Positions 34,430-47,960 are shown, numbered from the stretch's first letter. The stretch is DNA of 64,000 nt from Epiperipatus broadwayi (GCA_028023455.1 JAQFVV010000443.1:62001-126000); one strand, 5' to 3'. Numbers and translations are program-made. Notes: generated by a model not told the origin, from the sequence alone.

Positions 34430-37400
34430 ATGAATATTATATGATTCTCTTTTCTTCCAGTTTTGAAGGCACAAGATCCTAATCTTTTATAAGAATAATA
34501 AAATACAAATGATGTATCCTCCCTGGTGCATAATTTAATTAAATATGTAAGTATGTATTATCCAATGAGATTTAATGAATCAATTAAATAACATAAAAAT
34601 AACCTAAAGGCCTTCATTAATGTTAACATAAAATAACCTTTTTTCTTTTCTTTCTGGCTTATTACTTTATAGCACTTACGGAAATATTATTGGTTCAATG
34701 AATAACTTACAACACCATTGGCTTCTTACCCAAGTTAATCAATTACACACTATTAATCGTATCAAGATTAAACAAAACTTTCCCTGACACCATTATAACT
34801 AATACACTTTTCCAGTAAACTATCAATATAAAATGTCATTTCTAATACAAAGAAAATGAGGACCCAATACTTCCTTAATCCCAAATATGAATTTCTCTTC
34901 TATGAAAACAACTAATAATACAAAACAAATATCAATAATATAATAAATGTTATATTACAAATTATTTTATGATATTAAATTATGAGATCATATTATGCTT
35001 TCAATAGGAATAACATTTTCCAATGTATTGAGAAAAGATTGGTATCATCCTTTACTTATCAAATCTCTGTCATGTTGTCAAGGCCTGATCGTTCTTAAGA
35101 CAGCTGTTTAAAATCCGATTGGCTGTCTGAGAGACAACGGTATGCGCATGTGAAAGACTAGCAACCTTTCAATTATTATTATTAAGTACTATAATCTATA
35201 CTATTTTTTGTTTTACCTATGAGCAATATTTCTTTAATTACAGAATAAAATAATAAATATAGATATATCTAATATATATCATAGTCTACTACTTTTAATA
35301 TCATCAACATAGTCATACATAAACATAAACTTAAAATAAAATATCTAAAAAAAACAAACTAATTTTACCGTAATTCTATATTTTCCCTAAAAAAAAAATT
35401 TTTTTTATGAAACCAAGTATCTTCCCACTTTTTATCATACCATTATAACAAATATTATCATTAATATAAGCCAAACAAATTCATTTTTTTTAAATTTTTT
35501 ATAAATAAATATATCAATAGTTTTCTTTTTTCTTGAACTTTAAATCTAAATGCATTAATATTATTCACAGGTATTAATTTCTTTGACAACAAAAGAACAT
35601 CGGGAATTTCACTGAAACAAATTGTACTTTAATTTTCCCACTTCTTCTCCAATCACAATGAAAATAAACATAAAACTTTCCATAATAAAAAAAAAACAAC
35701 TAGTATACTGGTAAATGTTTTAATATTTTGTAGTGCTATATAGAACCAAAAGTTAATAATTTTGGAATTCCATAACTTTAATTTTTAATCTGTGCACATT
35801 CATTAAGACTATTGATTACAAATCTTTTTGTAAATTATTTTTTTATAGTTTCCTTTTAAATTTTTAATTGGAAAGTTATACTAGTCATTATAACAACATA
35901 TTTATTTATATCATAAAATTTTGGTCATGAATTATATTTTATAAATCTAGTCATATAATTCCATGTGTTTATAATATTTTTCAATATACAGATGAGCATA
36001 ATTTTTTCATATTTCTTCACTTATCCATCATTATAGAAAAAGTTTATCAATCATTTAAAACCCTTAAAGAATTATAAAAGTTTTTATCTTCCGATTTAAA
36101 TGTTTTATTTCATATGATACTAGATACTTATCATATGGTTTTCATATATCAATTCAATTATATTTTAATAAAGTTTTATTATTATTTGAAAGCATCATTA
36201 TCTTGATTCTATAACATATGCTTAATTCTTCTCATTTAAATAGTTCTGCCAACGTGTTTTTTTAAAATCTTACAAAATATTTCCTTAATTAACAATTCTT
36301 TAAGATTTAAATCAGATCTATTATTAAACAGACAATTGATTAATTTTAAATACTTTTTAAAATAAGTAAAATATCAATAGTTATGAGTATCTTTCCAAAG
36401 TTCTTAGCCCATCTATATTCCAATATTTGATCTACAAAAAGCATTTTCCTAAAATCATGATAGAACTTTTGTTTAAGCAATGTATTTATCCCGAAGTGAA
36501 CGAATAGCAGATGTCAAAGTTTTTCTCTTGATGAAGTATTTGTTGATTTATTCCATTATTATTAGTAAAATAATATATTATACTTATATGTATTCAGCAA
36601 TATTTATCCTGTTTCTGAAATTTCAATATCAAACTTTAAATAGATTTAAAACCTTCATGATAATAATAATCGATTGCCATATCTTGTTATTATTCTTTTA
36701 AAAAAAAAAAAATGTTTTTTATTATTATTATTAAGCAGTGACATAAATATTAACAATCTCTTGATCCTGATTGTTCATTTATTTTAAAACAAACTTCAAA
36801 ATCGATTATTTAATAAACTTATTTATTTTTTCTCACATATCATATTTGATTTAATTTACAATATTACTAAAGTTTCTTAAACACTTTATATTATTATGCA
36901 TAAATTTATAATATTAAATTAAAAACCATATACATTTATTTTTAAATATTTTATTTATTTAAATGATTTAATCACATTAATTTATATTTTATCAACTTCT
37001 TTTAAATGTAGCAATTTTTATTTTCCAAAAAGACAAATAAATTCAATAATTGTTAAAAATAAAATTGTAACCACATGAATACTTTTCACACACATAATTT
37101 AAAATAACACTAGTGACTTTACCAAATATAAATGATTTTAAACCATAATTATAAAATTATATTACTAATCAATGTACCATTGATTTATACAATTTATACT
37201 ATTTAGTAGTAAATGTGTGATTAATCCCCTACAACTCAACCCACATAAAATACACTAATACTTGATAAATATTTACTTTAAAATATATACATTTACTGTT
37301 TAAATATATTAAATTTAAAATTTTGATAATTTTAATGAAACTACTTATCTTTTTAGAGAAGCCATCAAATCAAAAGATTACAATATATTAAATAATAATT
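34430..37400. other. AT-rich stretch, almost featureless
   Basis: A GC-richer patch at 35,070-35,155 contains an inverted pair AGACAGC/GCTGTCT. Otherwise nothing is recognised; the 73-codon ORF at 36,480 lacks any motif. Confidence 0.5.
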
Positions 37401-37403
37401 ACG

Positions 37404-37472
37404 CATAAAAAGTCTTTTTTGGCACGTGCCTCTGTGCCCTTTTCAAGTATTAATAATCTATTTTAATGTTAA
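37404..37472. repeat. hairpin-bearing repeat, copy 2 (left half)
   Basis: CATAAAAAGTCTTTTTTGGC, then a GGCAC/GTGCC hairpin, CCCTTTTCAAGTATTAATAA and TCTATTTTAATGTTAA. The right half of the repeat (TAGTGTTCCATAATTGAAAT) resumes at about 38,429, after a LINE fragment. Confidence 0.7.
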
Positions 37473-37499
37473 TGTGATGTACTGTAGCTTCTTAAACGA

Positions 37500-38428
37500 A
37501 GTCAAGAATCTCTCAGCAATTATACCAAAAAAAACTTGTTAGCTACTTAATTTTACATTCCCCAATCTAAGTTTTCCCATATTCTGCTCCATCCCATTTC
37601 CACAACATAATCTTTGTCAACTCTACAGCCTTTATATCTAAATCCCCCTTATCTTTTTCCAAACCCAGTATAAAAAACAATAATCTACTTTCTGTATAAT
37701 CACCTTTTTCCTATTTATTTTTCCATAACTTCATTATATCTGTTTTCAAGCATTTACATTCAATTAACAAATGCCTAATATTTTCTATTTCTTCCTTACA
37801 TAATTTACAGACTAAATCACCCATATTTTTCCATTTACATGTATATTCTCTTGTATTCTGTTTATTTCTATATATATTTAAACTCTTTTTACTCTCCATA
37901 CTAGTTCTCCATCTCTCTAAGTCCCTATTCTTTATTAATAAATCTATTCTTTTATCCCATTCCTTACCACTATAACACTCAACAATCCTCCTAACACAAT
38001 CATCACATTTTTTTGTACAAATATACAGATATAAATTCTTTATCCAAATCTTTTGCATACCATATTACCTTTTTCACCCATCTTGTTGCCTGCCCTTTAT
38101 TCATAACCCAATTAAATACTATTTAGCTATTCTTTTATTATCCATAAACTGCAATCTACCAAACATTTTCATTTTACTTTTTGTATCTCTCATATGAAAA
38201 CTTAACCATCCCATTTCTCCTTGAATTGCCTCCCTTGCTGTCCATACATCTGCATCCAATGCTTGTCTTCCTATTTCCCTTTGAACTTTTTTCTAAGTAA
38301 TTTAATATCCCATTATTAACATATAATGCATCATTACCATATGTTAACCCTGCTACTGCAACTCCTTTCCATATAATTCTAGCTACATCATATTTATTAT
38401 ATGAAAACACTGTTAATTTCTTTATCAT
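37500..38428 (-). mobile_element. LINE (non-LTR) C-terminal fragment, nested
   Basis: Reads right to left: KYDVARIIWKGVAVAGLTYG (38,390-38,330); in a second frame GRQALDADVWTAREAIQGEM then GWLSFHMRD and FGRLQFMDNKRIAK; then WRTSMESKKSLNIYRNKQ; and finally a zinc knuckle CKLCKEEIENIRHLLIEC (about 37,800-37,745). This order (IWKGVA.P.LTYGN, EA..GEMGW.SF, C..C......H...EC) is the post-RT region of a LINE group common in arthropods. Frameshifts and a stop show decay. It splits the hairpin repeat, so it inserted later. Confidence 0.7.
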
Positions 38429-38460
38429 CTAGTGTTCCATAATTGAAATAAAATAACAAT
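38429..38460. repeat. hairpin-bearing repeat, copy 2 (right half)
   Basis: TAGTGTTCCATAATTGAAAT followed by AAAATAACAAT, matching 31,308-31,340 of copy 1 with few changes. Confidence 0.55.
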
Positions 38461-39179
38461 AAACAAAATAAAACACCCGTAAAATAGAATAAAACCTTAT
38501 ACAGAAATTCAATATAACTTTAAAGAATTGTCTATATACCATAACAATATACTGTACCATTCTTGATTAGATTTGAAATAGGCATTGTCATATTTTTAAA
38601 AAAAAATTATGACTTTATGTATTATTAACTGTGTAAGATCATCAACTGATATTTATCCTACTTTTGGAGTTATTGTAAATATTCCCAAATGCAAAATAAT
38701 ATTCGCGATTTATTTTTCTTTTATTTTTAAGTAATACAATAAGTAATTTACTACATTAAATTTTACTATAGAAATATTAGTTAAGTTTGAATATATATCT
38801 TAATAGGTTTTTACATTAACATTTTATTTTATTGCATATTTTAACAAAAGATTCAGATAAATAAATAACAAATTATACTTTCACATATATGTGTATGCAT
38901 ATTTAGATTATTGGTAAACTTGAAATCACATATATTTTTAAAGTAATATTGTTATTAAAGATATCTAACCTGTAATGGTCTTTTTAGTTAAACAAACAAA
39001 TGTATTTATTTTTATTCTCTGATTTGTATTTAATAAGAGATTGAAAATCATTTGTTATTATTTTATTTTAAAATATTTTTATTTTTTTAAAAAAAAAATT
39101 AAAAGAAATATTATTCATTATTGGATAATCTCTAGCCTAATGAATGACTAATAAAAATTATTCTAGACTAAGCATCTAA

Positions 39180-40475
39180 ATGATAAAGATGTACCAGATG
39201 ATTTGAAGTATGCAGTATTAATATTAATAAAAATATAATAAAAAAGATATTAGAAATTACAGACCTATTAGACTTTTATCAGTTCTATACAAATTTTTTA
39301 CTAAAATAATTACAATTCATCTACAATGAACTTAGGATTTTAAACAAACAAAAGAACAAGCTGGATCTAAGTATTGAGAGAAGTTATAGAAAGGACCAAT
39401 GAATATGACTTGCCATTATAGTTTGGATTTGTAGATTATGAAAAGGCATTTAATTCTATAAGCATTTCTTCAGGGATTAAAACATTGAATCTTCAAGATA
39501 TAGAATCAGGATATTGTCACATTCTGAAAAATATTTATAAAAATGCAACAGCAACAATTAGATTACATAATGATATTAAAAAGATTAACATTGAAAAGGG
39601 ATATGACAGGATGACTCCATATTTCCAAAACTTTTCACAGTAGTTTTGCAAAAAGTATTTTGTGGATTAAAATGGGAAACTAAGGGCATAAAAGTAAATG
39701 GAGATTATTTAAGTCATCTAGATTTTGCAGATGATGTAGTTGTTTTTGTAAATAATGCTTCAGAACTTCAGGAAATGTTACAAGAGTTATCAGATGAAAG
39801 TAATAAAGTAGGATTAAAGATAAATGTTAAAAAGACTAAAGTAATGTTCAATGGATTTTCTCAAAAGAAAAAAATAAAGATTAATAATGATGAGTTAGAA
39901 GAAATTAACAACTACAATATATTGGTCATATTATTACTTTTAGAGAAACATAATGGATGAAATTAGTCATAGAATTAAACTTGGAGTGTTTTGGTAGAAA
40001 TAATTTAATATTAAAAGGAAATATGCCTATGTGTTTGAAAAGTAAGATTTTTAATAAATGTTTTACCAGTTCTTACTTATGGATCGAGACTTGGACACTT
40101 AGCAGAAGAGCAATACAGAGACTTCAGACTACTCAATGAAGTATGGAGAAATGTATGTTAGGAGCGACAAAAGATCGAAAATAAAATTCATGGGTGAGAG
40201 AACAAACGGCTGTTACTGATATCATTGAAAGAATTAAGAGACTGAAGTGGAGTTGGCTGGACATATTGTTAGAAGAGATGATAATAAATGGACAGTTGAA
40301 ATCTTAAACTGGATTTCAAGAGATTATAAAAGATCTAAAAAAAGATCCAATGTGAGATGGTTGGATGAAATAAGAAAGTCTCCTGGGATGAAATGGAGAA
40401 GAAAGGCTAGAGATCGGAGAAGATGGATTGAATTTGGAGAGAACTTCATCCTGGAGGGAATCAATAATGGTTGAA
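39180..40475 (+). mobile_element. RTE-type LINE, reverse transcriptase to C-terminus
   Basis: VPDDLKYAVLILIK (39,190) starts the fingers region. FGFVDYEKAFNSI (39,424-39,462) is the first palm motif with its Asp. SHLDFADDVVVFVNNASEL (39,712-39,768) is the catalytic FADD, still intact. VGLKINVKKTKVMFNG follows. The C-terminal part carries ELAGHIVRRDDNKWT and IEFGENFILEG before a stop at 40,472-40,474. The GVRQGD region is replaced by YDRMTPYF in a broken frame. At least four frame changes or stops make it inactive. It shares near-identical blocks with the minus-strand copy at 57.4-58.2 kb. Confidence 0.85.
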
Positions 40476-40989
40476 AATTACAGATGTTTTTTTAAAAATT
40501 TCTGTTTAATATGCAATATGAAGACTGTATTTTACAAATATTATTTTTAATTTAAGAAATAAAAATATAATGCATTTTTGATATCTAACAAGAATATTAC
40601 ATTGCCACAACATCAAAATTTTTCATAAGTAAATAATTTTTGTTGGATTTATTTATGTACCATCAAAATATAGGTAGACTACAAATGCATAATGAATTTA
40701 AAAAAAACTGCCAATTAAGAGTGTTGGAACTTGAAAATTTTGAGAATTGCTTTAGAAAAACTGCTTTATAAAAATGTGGCGATTTCTAAACAATTGAAGT
40801 ATTATTAAAAGTTGTGAATAGACATATTGTAATAGAAAAATTTGTAGGTTAGTTTAGAACTTAGATATTAAAAAAGGTGATAAAAGTTATAACTAAATGA
40901 TTAGTTTAAAATACAGAAAGAGGAAATAAGATTAATAGTTGTTTTACAAACCATGAAAAGCATTTTATGTAGTGAAACAATTTCCACCT

Positions 40990-42320
40990 TAGTCAGTGTA
41001 CGTTTATGTTTTTAAAATTTTAATTCAGCTGAATTCAAACCTTTATCCTTCTCAAACCAATTTTTCTACAGTTATTCTTTCTTTCCGAGGGTGAATTTTT
41101 ACAGTGACGGATGTATTACTAACGGCCCTTCCCATACGAAGTTTTCCCGAAAACAAATCGAGTCATTCACCCCTTATGCGAAGTTTTCCCGAACTTTGGG
41201 TCATTCAAAGGGGTAAGTGAAGCAACCGACAGCAGAACACATACACATCAGGTAATGAAATTGGACCCTCCCAGCTTTAACTTAACTTTTGATTAGACCT
41301 CTACGTTTATGGACAACGGATATTTTTTTTTTTTGTTCGTTGTCAAGTGCCAATCTCGTTATTCAACAAGAATCGTAGGGTCTATCAAATATTTATTTGA
41401 TTCAGCCGTTTAATGAGTTGCCCGCCTTAATGCTCAGGGTGTGGTAACGCCTAGCGCCGGAGAAGAAACAAAAGGAGAACGAAGTTTCAATTCAATTCTT
41501 TCTATTCTCTTTTATTCCCATTAAAGTTTAAACTAAACCTTTTACAATCCTCATATACCTTTCTATCTAATCTGTCTCGCTATAAATTATCGTTAAATTC
41601 ACACCAGCACGCGCGTGTATAAGATTTTGGAACTCATAAATTATATAACGTGTATCGCACTAAATCAATAATTTAGCTACAGATCTACTAATACTTATTC
41701 AAAAAACACAATCAATAAATGGCACACATACATATAATAAATATTTTTAATGAATTATTATTAAGAAGAAGACAATTAAAAAAAAACATTTAATAATACA
41801 GGTATATTACGAAATATTCTCGCAATTAGGTTGGATTAACTTTAAACATTTAAAATGGCATAATAAGTGTATATTTACCGGTATAGTATAATCTGAATAA
41901 CTGGCATATGTGTTTCCGAGTGCACTCACAAAACGATCCCGGGGATCCTACCTAGGCAAATATGGCGTCCATTGCTTCCACTTAACATTTCTTCCTTTAG
42001 TCCCTCTAAAGTGGCATATTCAATCTTCTGTTCCTTATTCTTTCAGCTTAATTCCGGAATGGCATACGATCTACACTGGATTCAAATAGCTTTAGTTATG
42101 TAGGGCAGTTGGAGATGTTGACTGTGGAATATATTTACGTGGCATATTAAAATGGCTGGAGTCCGAACACCGACCAGGCACGATGGTGATTTTACCCCAT
42201 GCGATCCATGAGGTCACTGACATATGTAGTTCAGTTCGCACAACTTACTGCTCCAACTTTCCACTTTTCGGCTAATGTAACAGCTTTTCCTAATAAATTT
42301 TCTTCAATAAAAATTTAGAA
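40990..42320. other. CpG-rich island without ORF
   Basis: Clearly higher GC and CpG content than the rest of the window. Notable are two tandem units of about 42 bp sharing CGAAGTTTTCCCGAA (41,128 and 41,172), GCCTAGCGCCGG (about 41,451), a palindrome GATCCCGGGGATC (about 41,935) and TACCTAGGCAAATATGGCG. No reading frame over about 40 codons has coding character. It could be a promoter or CpG island of an unannotated transcript, or the LTR/UTR of a fairly young retroelement. I see no TSD or clear ends. Confidence 0.4.
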
Positions 42321-43520
42321 TATCTGCACTTCTTACACATCAGATTAGCAGAGCTCAACTGTCCATTTTTTCAAATTAATTAATCAATCCCAGTTGCCTT
42401 TCTCATTATCGCTGGTATTCCTTTGTTTCCAAAATAGATTTTCTTATAAAAATGTCAAACAAAAGAAAAACCACTTAGCGATCTTGACTTTTACTTATCT
42501 CTCTTTTTCTTTTTAAATTCCTGAACTTTTAATTACAAATCCTTTTGTCAACTTTAACCAAACAAGAGATCGAAAATAGTTCAATAACTAATGGCATGCC
42601 ATGTTCAAATATATATATTTTTAATCAAAATTATTTCTGAAAAATCCATTTAATTAAAACAAACACACAAAAAAAATATATCCATTCAAGCAGTTGGATT
42701 TTTCTTTCTTTATTTTTCTTTCTTTTTTATTGAACAATGCGATCCATTTGGCCAATTCATTCAGGAAGTTTACACTCACAAAAGAAACTTTTCTTTTAAC
42801 CTGCTTTAAAGTCTTCTAAATTTCTACTTTCTTGTTCTCAACAATATTTACCTACATATACGTATGCCACTCATAATATATGCCCATACTCCTCGTTCCA
42901 GCAAATACACGTGCGTTTGGTATGTGCGACTTTTACAAATAATTATCTAATACTAATAAATAAAAAAAAAATATCTATAAACTACATTTTCGTTCCTTTT
43001 GTAACAGGGTTTGAACCCAGTTCCTGTTACAGTAGAGTAACGATCAAACTTAATTATGAGACTGAAATGAAGCTGGTTCCAACAAAAAAAAAAAAAAAAA
43101 CTTAATCTGCAAATGTTTCAAACCATTAAATATACTGCTATCAATTTTCAAATGCCTTAATTTCATATTAGTTTTTAAATTGAACAGATATCCCTCTCAG
43201 TATCTTCCTAATTATATATCTATTTTGCAAAAATTAAATTACTTTGAATTCAGCTCCCTTTTATACATTCTTTTTCTTTTGCTATTTTTTAAAATAAATA
43301 TTACAAAACTTATTGTAATTAATGGCAACAATAATAAAAAGTAAAATTTATTTCATTATAATCTAATTATAAAAAAGCAATCAATTGAATCCAATTAAAC
43401 AAAAGTAATTTTAATTCTTTATATTTGCGATTTTATGGCTACATTTTTTTACTGTTTTTCCTACAAATATTTTAATACATATAATAAATAATATTTATTT
43501 TAAAAAAGTCAAATTTGAAA
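42320..43520. other. unassigned, with a tRNA-like B box
   Basis: On the minus strand GGGTTCAAACCCTG (about 43,019-43,006) is a perfect B-box-like motif, but no A box stands at the right distance upstream. A poly-A run on the plus strand follows at 43,083. It may be an old SINE. Confidence 0.3.
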
Positions 43521-43525
43521 TATTT

Positions 43526-45754
43526 GGTACTTGTGTGGTATACCTGCAATGAAGAATAAGAGGCCTTTTCACATGTGTAATCTTGCAATTGAAAGAAAAT
43601 AAATCCTGCAATAAATATAAAAAAAATCTGTGAACACGATTCTCTTTTTCAAAACCTATTTTTGATTGGTGTTATTTTGCTTTATTTATATTTGTCACTT
43701 GCAAACACTTTTTTTTTCTCAAAATCTACTTGGATTGCTGTTATTTTGGCTTTTTTATATTTGACAATTGACAAAAACTTGGCTATTATTCCTGCAACAA
43801 AGGAAAGATAGGCCTTTTCACATGTGTAATCTTGTGATTGAAAGAAAATAAACCCTGTGGCGATGTATATTGAAAAACATGATAAAAAGGTGATTCTCTT
43901 TATAATGGCTTACTAGTTTTAAGAAGTAGGATAAGAATTCATTTAATATGTTTGATTACGTGCTTTAATATTCTTATTGAATTCTTTAAATTTTTCATTT
44001 CAATTTGATTTATAGTACATTTTAAAAATGCATAGAAAATATGCAAGATATAATATTAAAATGCCTTTCATGTAATTCCCAAAAGTCTATGTCGTCATGA
44101 ATATTTTTACAAATGTTTTAAAAAGTTCAGCAGTCTATGAGACCAAAAAAAAAAAGTTAATTTTTATTTTACATCTATAGTATCTATTTTTTAAACTAGA
44201 ATTATTTATAATAAAAGAAGATTTTTTTTAATTTTTTTTACTTTTCCTGTTTGTTAAACAATTTGATAATTTTGACTTTTTTTTTAAATTAGTCAGGATA
44301 TTACTTCTTTAGTAAACTCCAATGAATTTTAAAATTATTTAGAACAGATCACAAAAATCCTATCTGCAAATATTGCAGATCGAACAGAAAACCTGAATCT
44401 GAATTTGGTTATTGTGTAATCAATCTGGGGTTCAAATCCTCGACAGTTAATTATATCAGAATGATCTTTAAACCAATCTAGTTAGTATTCTTAACTGCAA
44501 TAAACAAGGAAGAAAAACAACAAGCTCTCGTCACCCCCCCCCCCCATTTGTCAGTTGCAAACAAAAACTTTTTTTTTTTTTTTTTCAAAATCTGCTTTGA
44601 TTGCTGTTATTTTGCGTTCTTTAGATTTGACAATTGACGAAATTTTTTCACCAAGGAAAAATCAACAACGCCGAATTCTTCCTCAACAGTGGATGTTTGG
44701 TGGCATATGCAGAGATCATGGGAGTTAAAGATAGGACAGTAGCGGCAACACTTAGAATTTGGTGGATCCAGAAACTGCACTTCACAGCCCAAAGAATATG
44801 GGATTGGTGAAATAAACATCAGCGTGGAAGTTACATCTACCCAACACTTGCCAAATTTATGTGGCATCGTTTGCACAAAAACAACCACACATTTTTCTCT
44901 AGACTCAGTGACATATAAAACAATTTTTTCCGCATACGTGAAGAAAAGTTTTACAATTGATATATGTTTATTGTTGTTAATTATTTGTTTGATGTATTTA
45001 CAAAAAAAGGATAGGTTTCTTAAAATTTTAGTTATTCAATTTTTTCTGCCTCCATGAATAGCAGTAATAAAAGTTTTATTTGTTTTTTAAATCAAAAAAT
45101 ATGTTTCGTAGAATTTTTCTGGAAAATCTCGACACACTTTGCAATCACGTGTTCATTTTGGAGGGAACATTTGTGTCAATTTTCTGTGGTCAAATGAAAA
45201 TTCAATTTGTTTGTTTGAATGCGATTAATTACTGTTATTTATTACACTGTAAGTAGCGTATATATATATTTTGATGTTTTTATAAATATTATTTAATAAA
45301 ATTATAATTTAGTGATTGGTTTATGCATCTATAAAGTAACATTTGGGAGTTCATTCGGTACTTTTGATTCAATCTATTTTTGGAGGCCGAGAACATGTTA
45401 GTGTCAACCTGCCAATAACTTTGTAAATCTTGCGAAAAGTGTACCCATTTTTGGTATGTGTTTTTAAAAACTATTTCTACACATTTTTTGAAATTAAGTG
45501 TCAAAGCTTCGTTGTCTGCATACGCATAGATTTCATAGAAGTACATGTATATCTCATATAATATTTATTTTTTTGTCCCTTTTTAAAAATATTGTGTAGT
45601 ATTCCTGCAACGAAGGAAAGATAGGAGGGCTTTCCACATTAGTATCAATGCATTCATTGTTAACTTTGTAAAGGGTTGCCAAAATAACAACATTAAAAAG
45701 TTATTAGTAAGACCTCCTATCTTCTCTTTGTTGCAGGAATAGTACACAAGTACC
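43526..45754 (+). mobile_element. Merlin (IS1595/ISXO2-like) DNA transposon, degraded
   Basis: Terminal inverted repeats start GGTACTTGTGTGGTATACCT at 43,526 and, on the minus strand, GGTACTTGTGTACTATTCCT at 45,754. The motif TTCCTGCAACAAAGGAAAGA recurs inside (43,789; 45,602 plus; 45,740 minus), so extra ends or small derivatives are nested. The plus strand at 44,633-44,725 encodes IDEIFSPRKNQQRR then LPQQWMFGGICRD, the IDE...WVFGG block of Merlin/IS1595 transposases. C-terminal pieces follow in shifted frames (LVDPETALHSP; LAKFMWHRLHKN). The middle of the DDE domain is deleted. The 93-codon minus-strand ORF at 44,888 is a shadow of this gene. Confidence 0.75.
45590..45754. mobile_element. 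Merlin-type MITE or nested end
   Basis: GTGTAGTATTCCTGCAACGA (45,592) is inverted against the right terminus at 45,747, with about 33 bp of near-identical arm on each side (through AGATAGGAGG). This gives a complete short foldback unit of about 160 bp at the end of the larger element. Confidence 0.65.
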
Positions 45755-45759
45755 TGATA

Positions 45760-47790
45760 TTTATATAAAACAAATACACTTCTTATAAGCAATATGACAT
45801 ATTGCTTGTAGCCTTTACATGACTAAACAGCATTGTAGTCATTGTAGGTTAAAATTAAACTGTACTGGAGAGAAAAGATGCTACAGGTATAATGTTCTTC
45901 ATTTATCTGCTATTTCTAATTGGTTATCTCCACTAGATTCTTCCGAAATCAGGAAGATGATTTTGATAGGGATTAAATCCCAATCCTATTATAAATGCAC
46001 TCTTGAATCTCAGATCTGCAATATAATGTATGACACTATAGCCACTATATTCTTCTTCAATGCTATAAAATAAATTGAATAAAAAAAAATTACCCTCCAG
46101 CATAGATTAGAAAATCATAATTCTCTCTGATCTATCTACTGAATGAAACCATTATTAACGAAAATACCACGAGAGAATATTAATTTGAACAAATATCACA
46201 GTAAATTTATTTATATACAAAACTATGTATGTCAACATCAGTTGATGATCCAATATCTATCATTTCAATTTAATATAACAGATATATTAACTTTCAAAAG
46301 AAATTACTTTTCTTTTTATCGGGTTTACAAAAGTATTATTTGGGCATAACACATGGTAAGCTTGTGTTTTATTTATAGTATCTAAACAATTTCTTTTCAA
46401 TAAATAATTTACTTTTCAGGTTAAATATTAAATTTGTTTCCTCTAACAATAATCCTCTTATTGACTATAATATAAGTGAAATACTACACACTTTTTAAAA
46501 TTTGACTTGTGTCAATGTATGTCCATGAGATTGGAAATGAATGTTTTCCCAGACTTTTACAAATTCTCTTATTATAAGCGTAATTTATTGATTGTAATTT
46601 TAAATTTTCTTAATCCTCATCATCAATCATTTTGTATCATGTTAACAATATTGTCCACATTGCATGATACAATTGAAAGATATTTATCAAACAACATTTA
46701 TCAAATATAATTAAATATCTACAGGAAAACTCTAGATCTACATTAACTGCATATGATAAATTATAAAACCATCATTAATTACAATGTTTATAACTTCAAT
46801 AATTTAAATATCTAATTAGAGTTCAATCCACAACAATTATTTCTTTTACCTCATATGAATGGAAATAGCTAACACTAAGTATATTCAATGACAATAAATG
46901 ATATGTGGTTATATTATAATCAATATTATTCCATAATATAAACACATGTACACTCTGCATTTAATTATCTAAATCACCCTGTTAGCACTCAATTGTGATT
47001 AATTCAAACTGTATATGATACTGGCCTTAAAGTATAAATTATTATTATCATCGAAATAAATTCTTATTATTCGATATTTTGTTTCTCTTTAACTCTGCTG
47101 TAGTTAAGTAAGACAAGGTCATAAGAAATTTCAGACATTTGAATTATTTAATATAGCTTTCCAAAATGAATAATTCATAATATTTTAGCTCATATCAAAC
47201 TAATATAATAAATTCATTTCCAAAAACATGCATTTGATGAATTAAATTCAGCATTATAAATGTACCTTCCCACATACATTTTTCACCCATTAACATTACT
47301 TAAAATCTATTTTAGTATTTAAGAAATGTATTTAATTTAACCTAATTTTAATTGTGAATATTTACAATAATAAATCTTTATAATTTATTGAATTATTTGT
47401 TATTCATCAAGATCTTTGCCCTTCTTTAAAATAATTCAAAATTCATTCATATATATATATATACATTTCATATGCAAGTAATATAATACATTTAAAAGTA
47501 TATTAACATTAACATGTAAAACATTGTTTCAAAACAAATTTAAATATATACATTTCAATATCTTTTATCATATCTGATTCTTTTTTTTTTTTTCTTTCAA
47601 TCTTGGGGAAATTATTTCCTTCTCCCATTTAATATGTTTTCTTTAAAATTTTGAAAAGTATTTTGATTATATCGAAATAAATATATGTAATAAAAAGATT
47701 ATTATATATAACAAATAAATATAAAAAAATTATCATACAAAATTTTTTTTTTCTTTTTAACAAATTTAAATAAGAAGATTTACAGTTAAA
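45760..47790. other. AT-rich intron, nothing recognised
   Basis: Several short ORFs, none with family resemblance. TA microsatellite near 47,450. Confidence 0.5.
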
Positions 47791-47792
47791 AT

Positions 47793-47960
47793 AATTTTTA
47801 TCAATAATTCATTTTTCTTAAAATTTTAATGTCTATAAAAATATATAAATAACTTACAGTCTTGTTATGCAGCCTAAATTTTTATCAATAATTCATTTTT
47901 CTTAAAATTTTAATGTCTATAAAAATATATAAATAACTTACAGTCTTGTTATGCAGCCTA
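47793..47960. repeat. perfect tandem duplication, 2 x 84 bp
   Basis: The stretch from AATTTTTATCAATAATTCAT to CTTGTTATGCAGCCT occurs twice with an offset of exactly 84 bp (47,793 and 47,877), with no difference visible. A perfect match points to a recent duplication or an assembly artefact. Confidence 0.92.

Noticed and set aside
43000-43025. tRNA gene suggested by GGGTTCAAACCC
   Set aside because: No A box, anticodon arm or acceptor stem at the proper distances; at most an old SINE.
44607-44888. 93-codon minus-strand ORF with several Cys
   Set aside because: Antisense of the Merlin transposase fragment, which matches its family on the plus strand.
45289-45546. 85-codon minus-strand ORF inside the Merlin region
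   Set aside because: No motif and no match to Merlin order; long enough to note but not to annotate as a gene.
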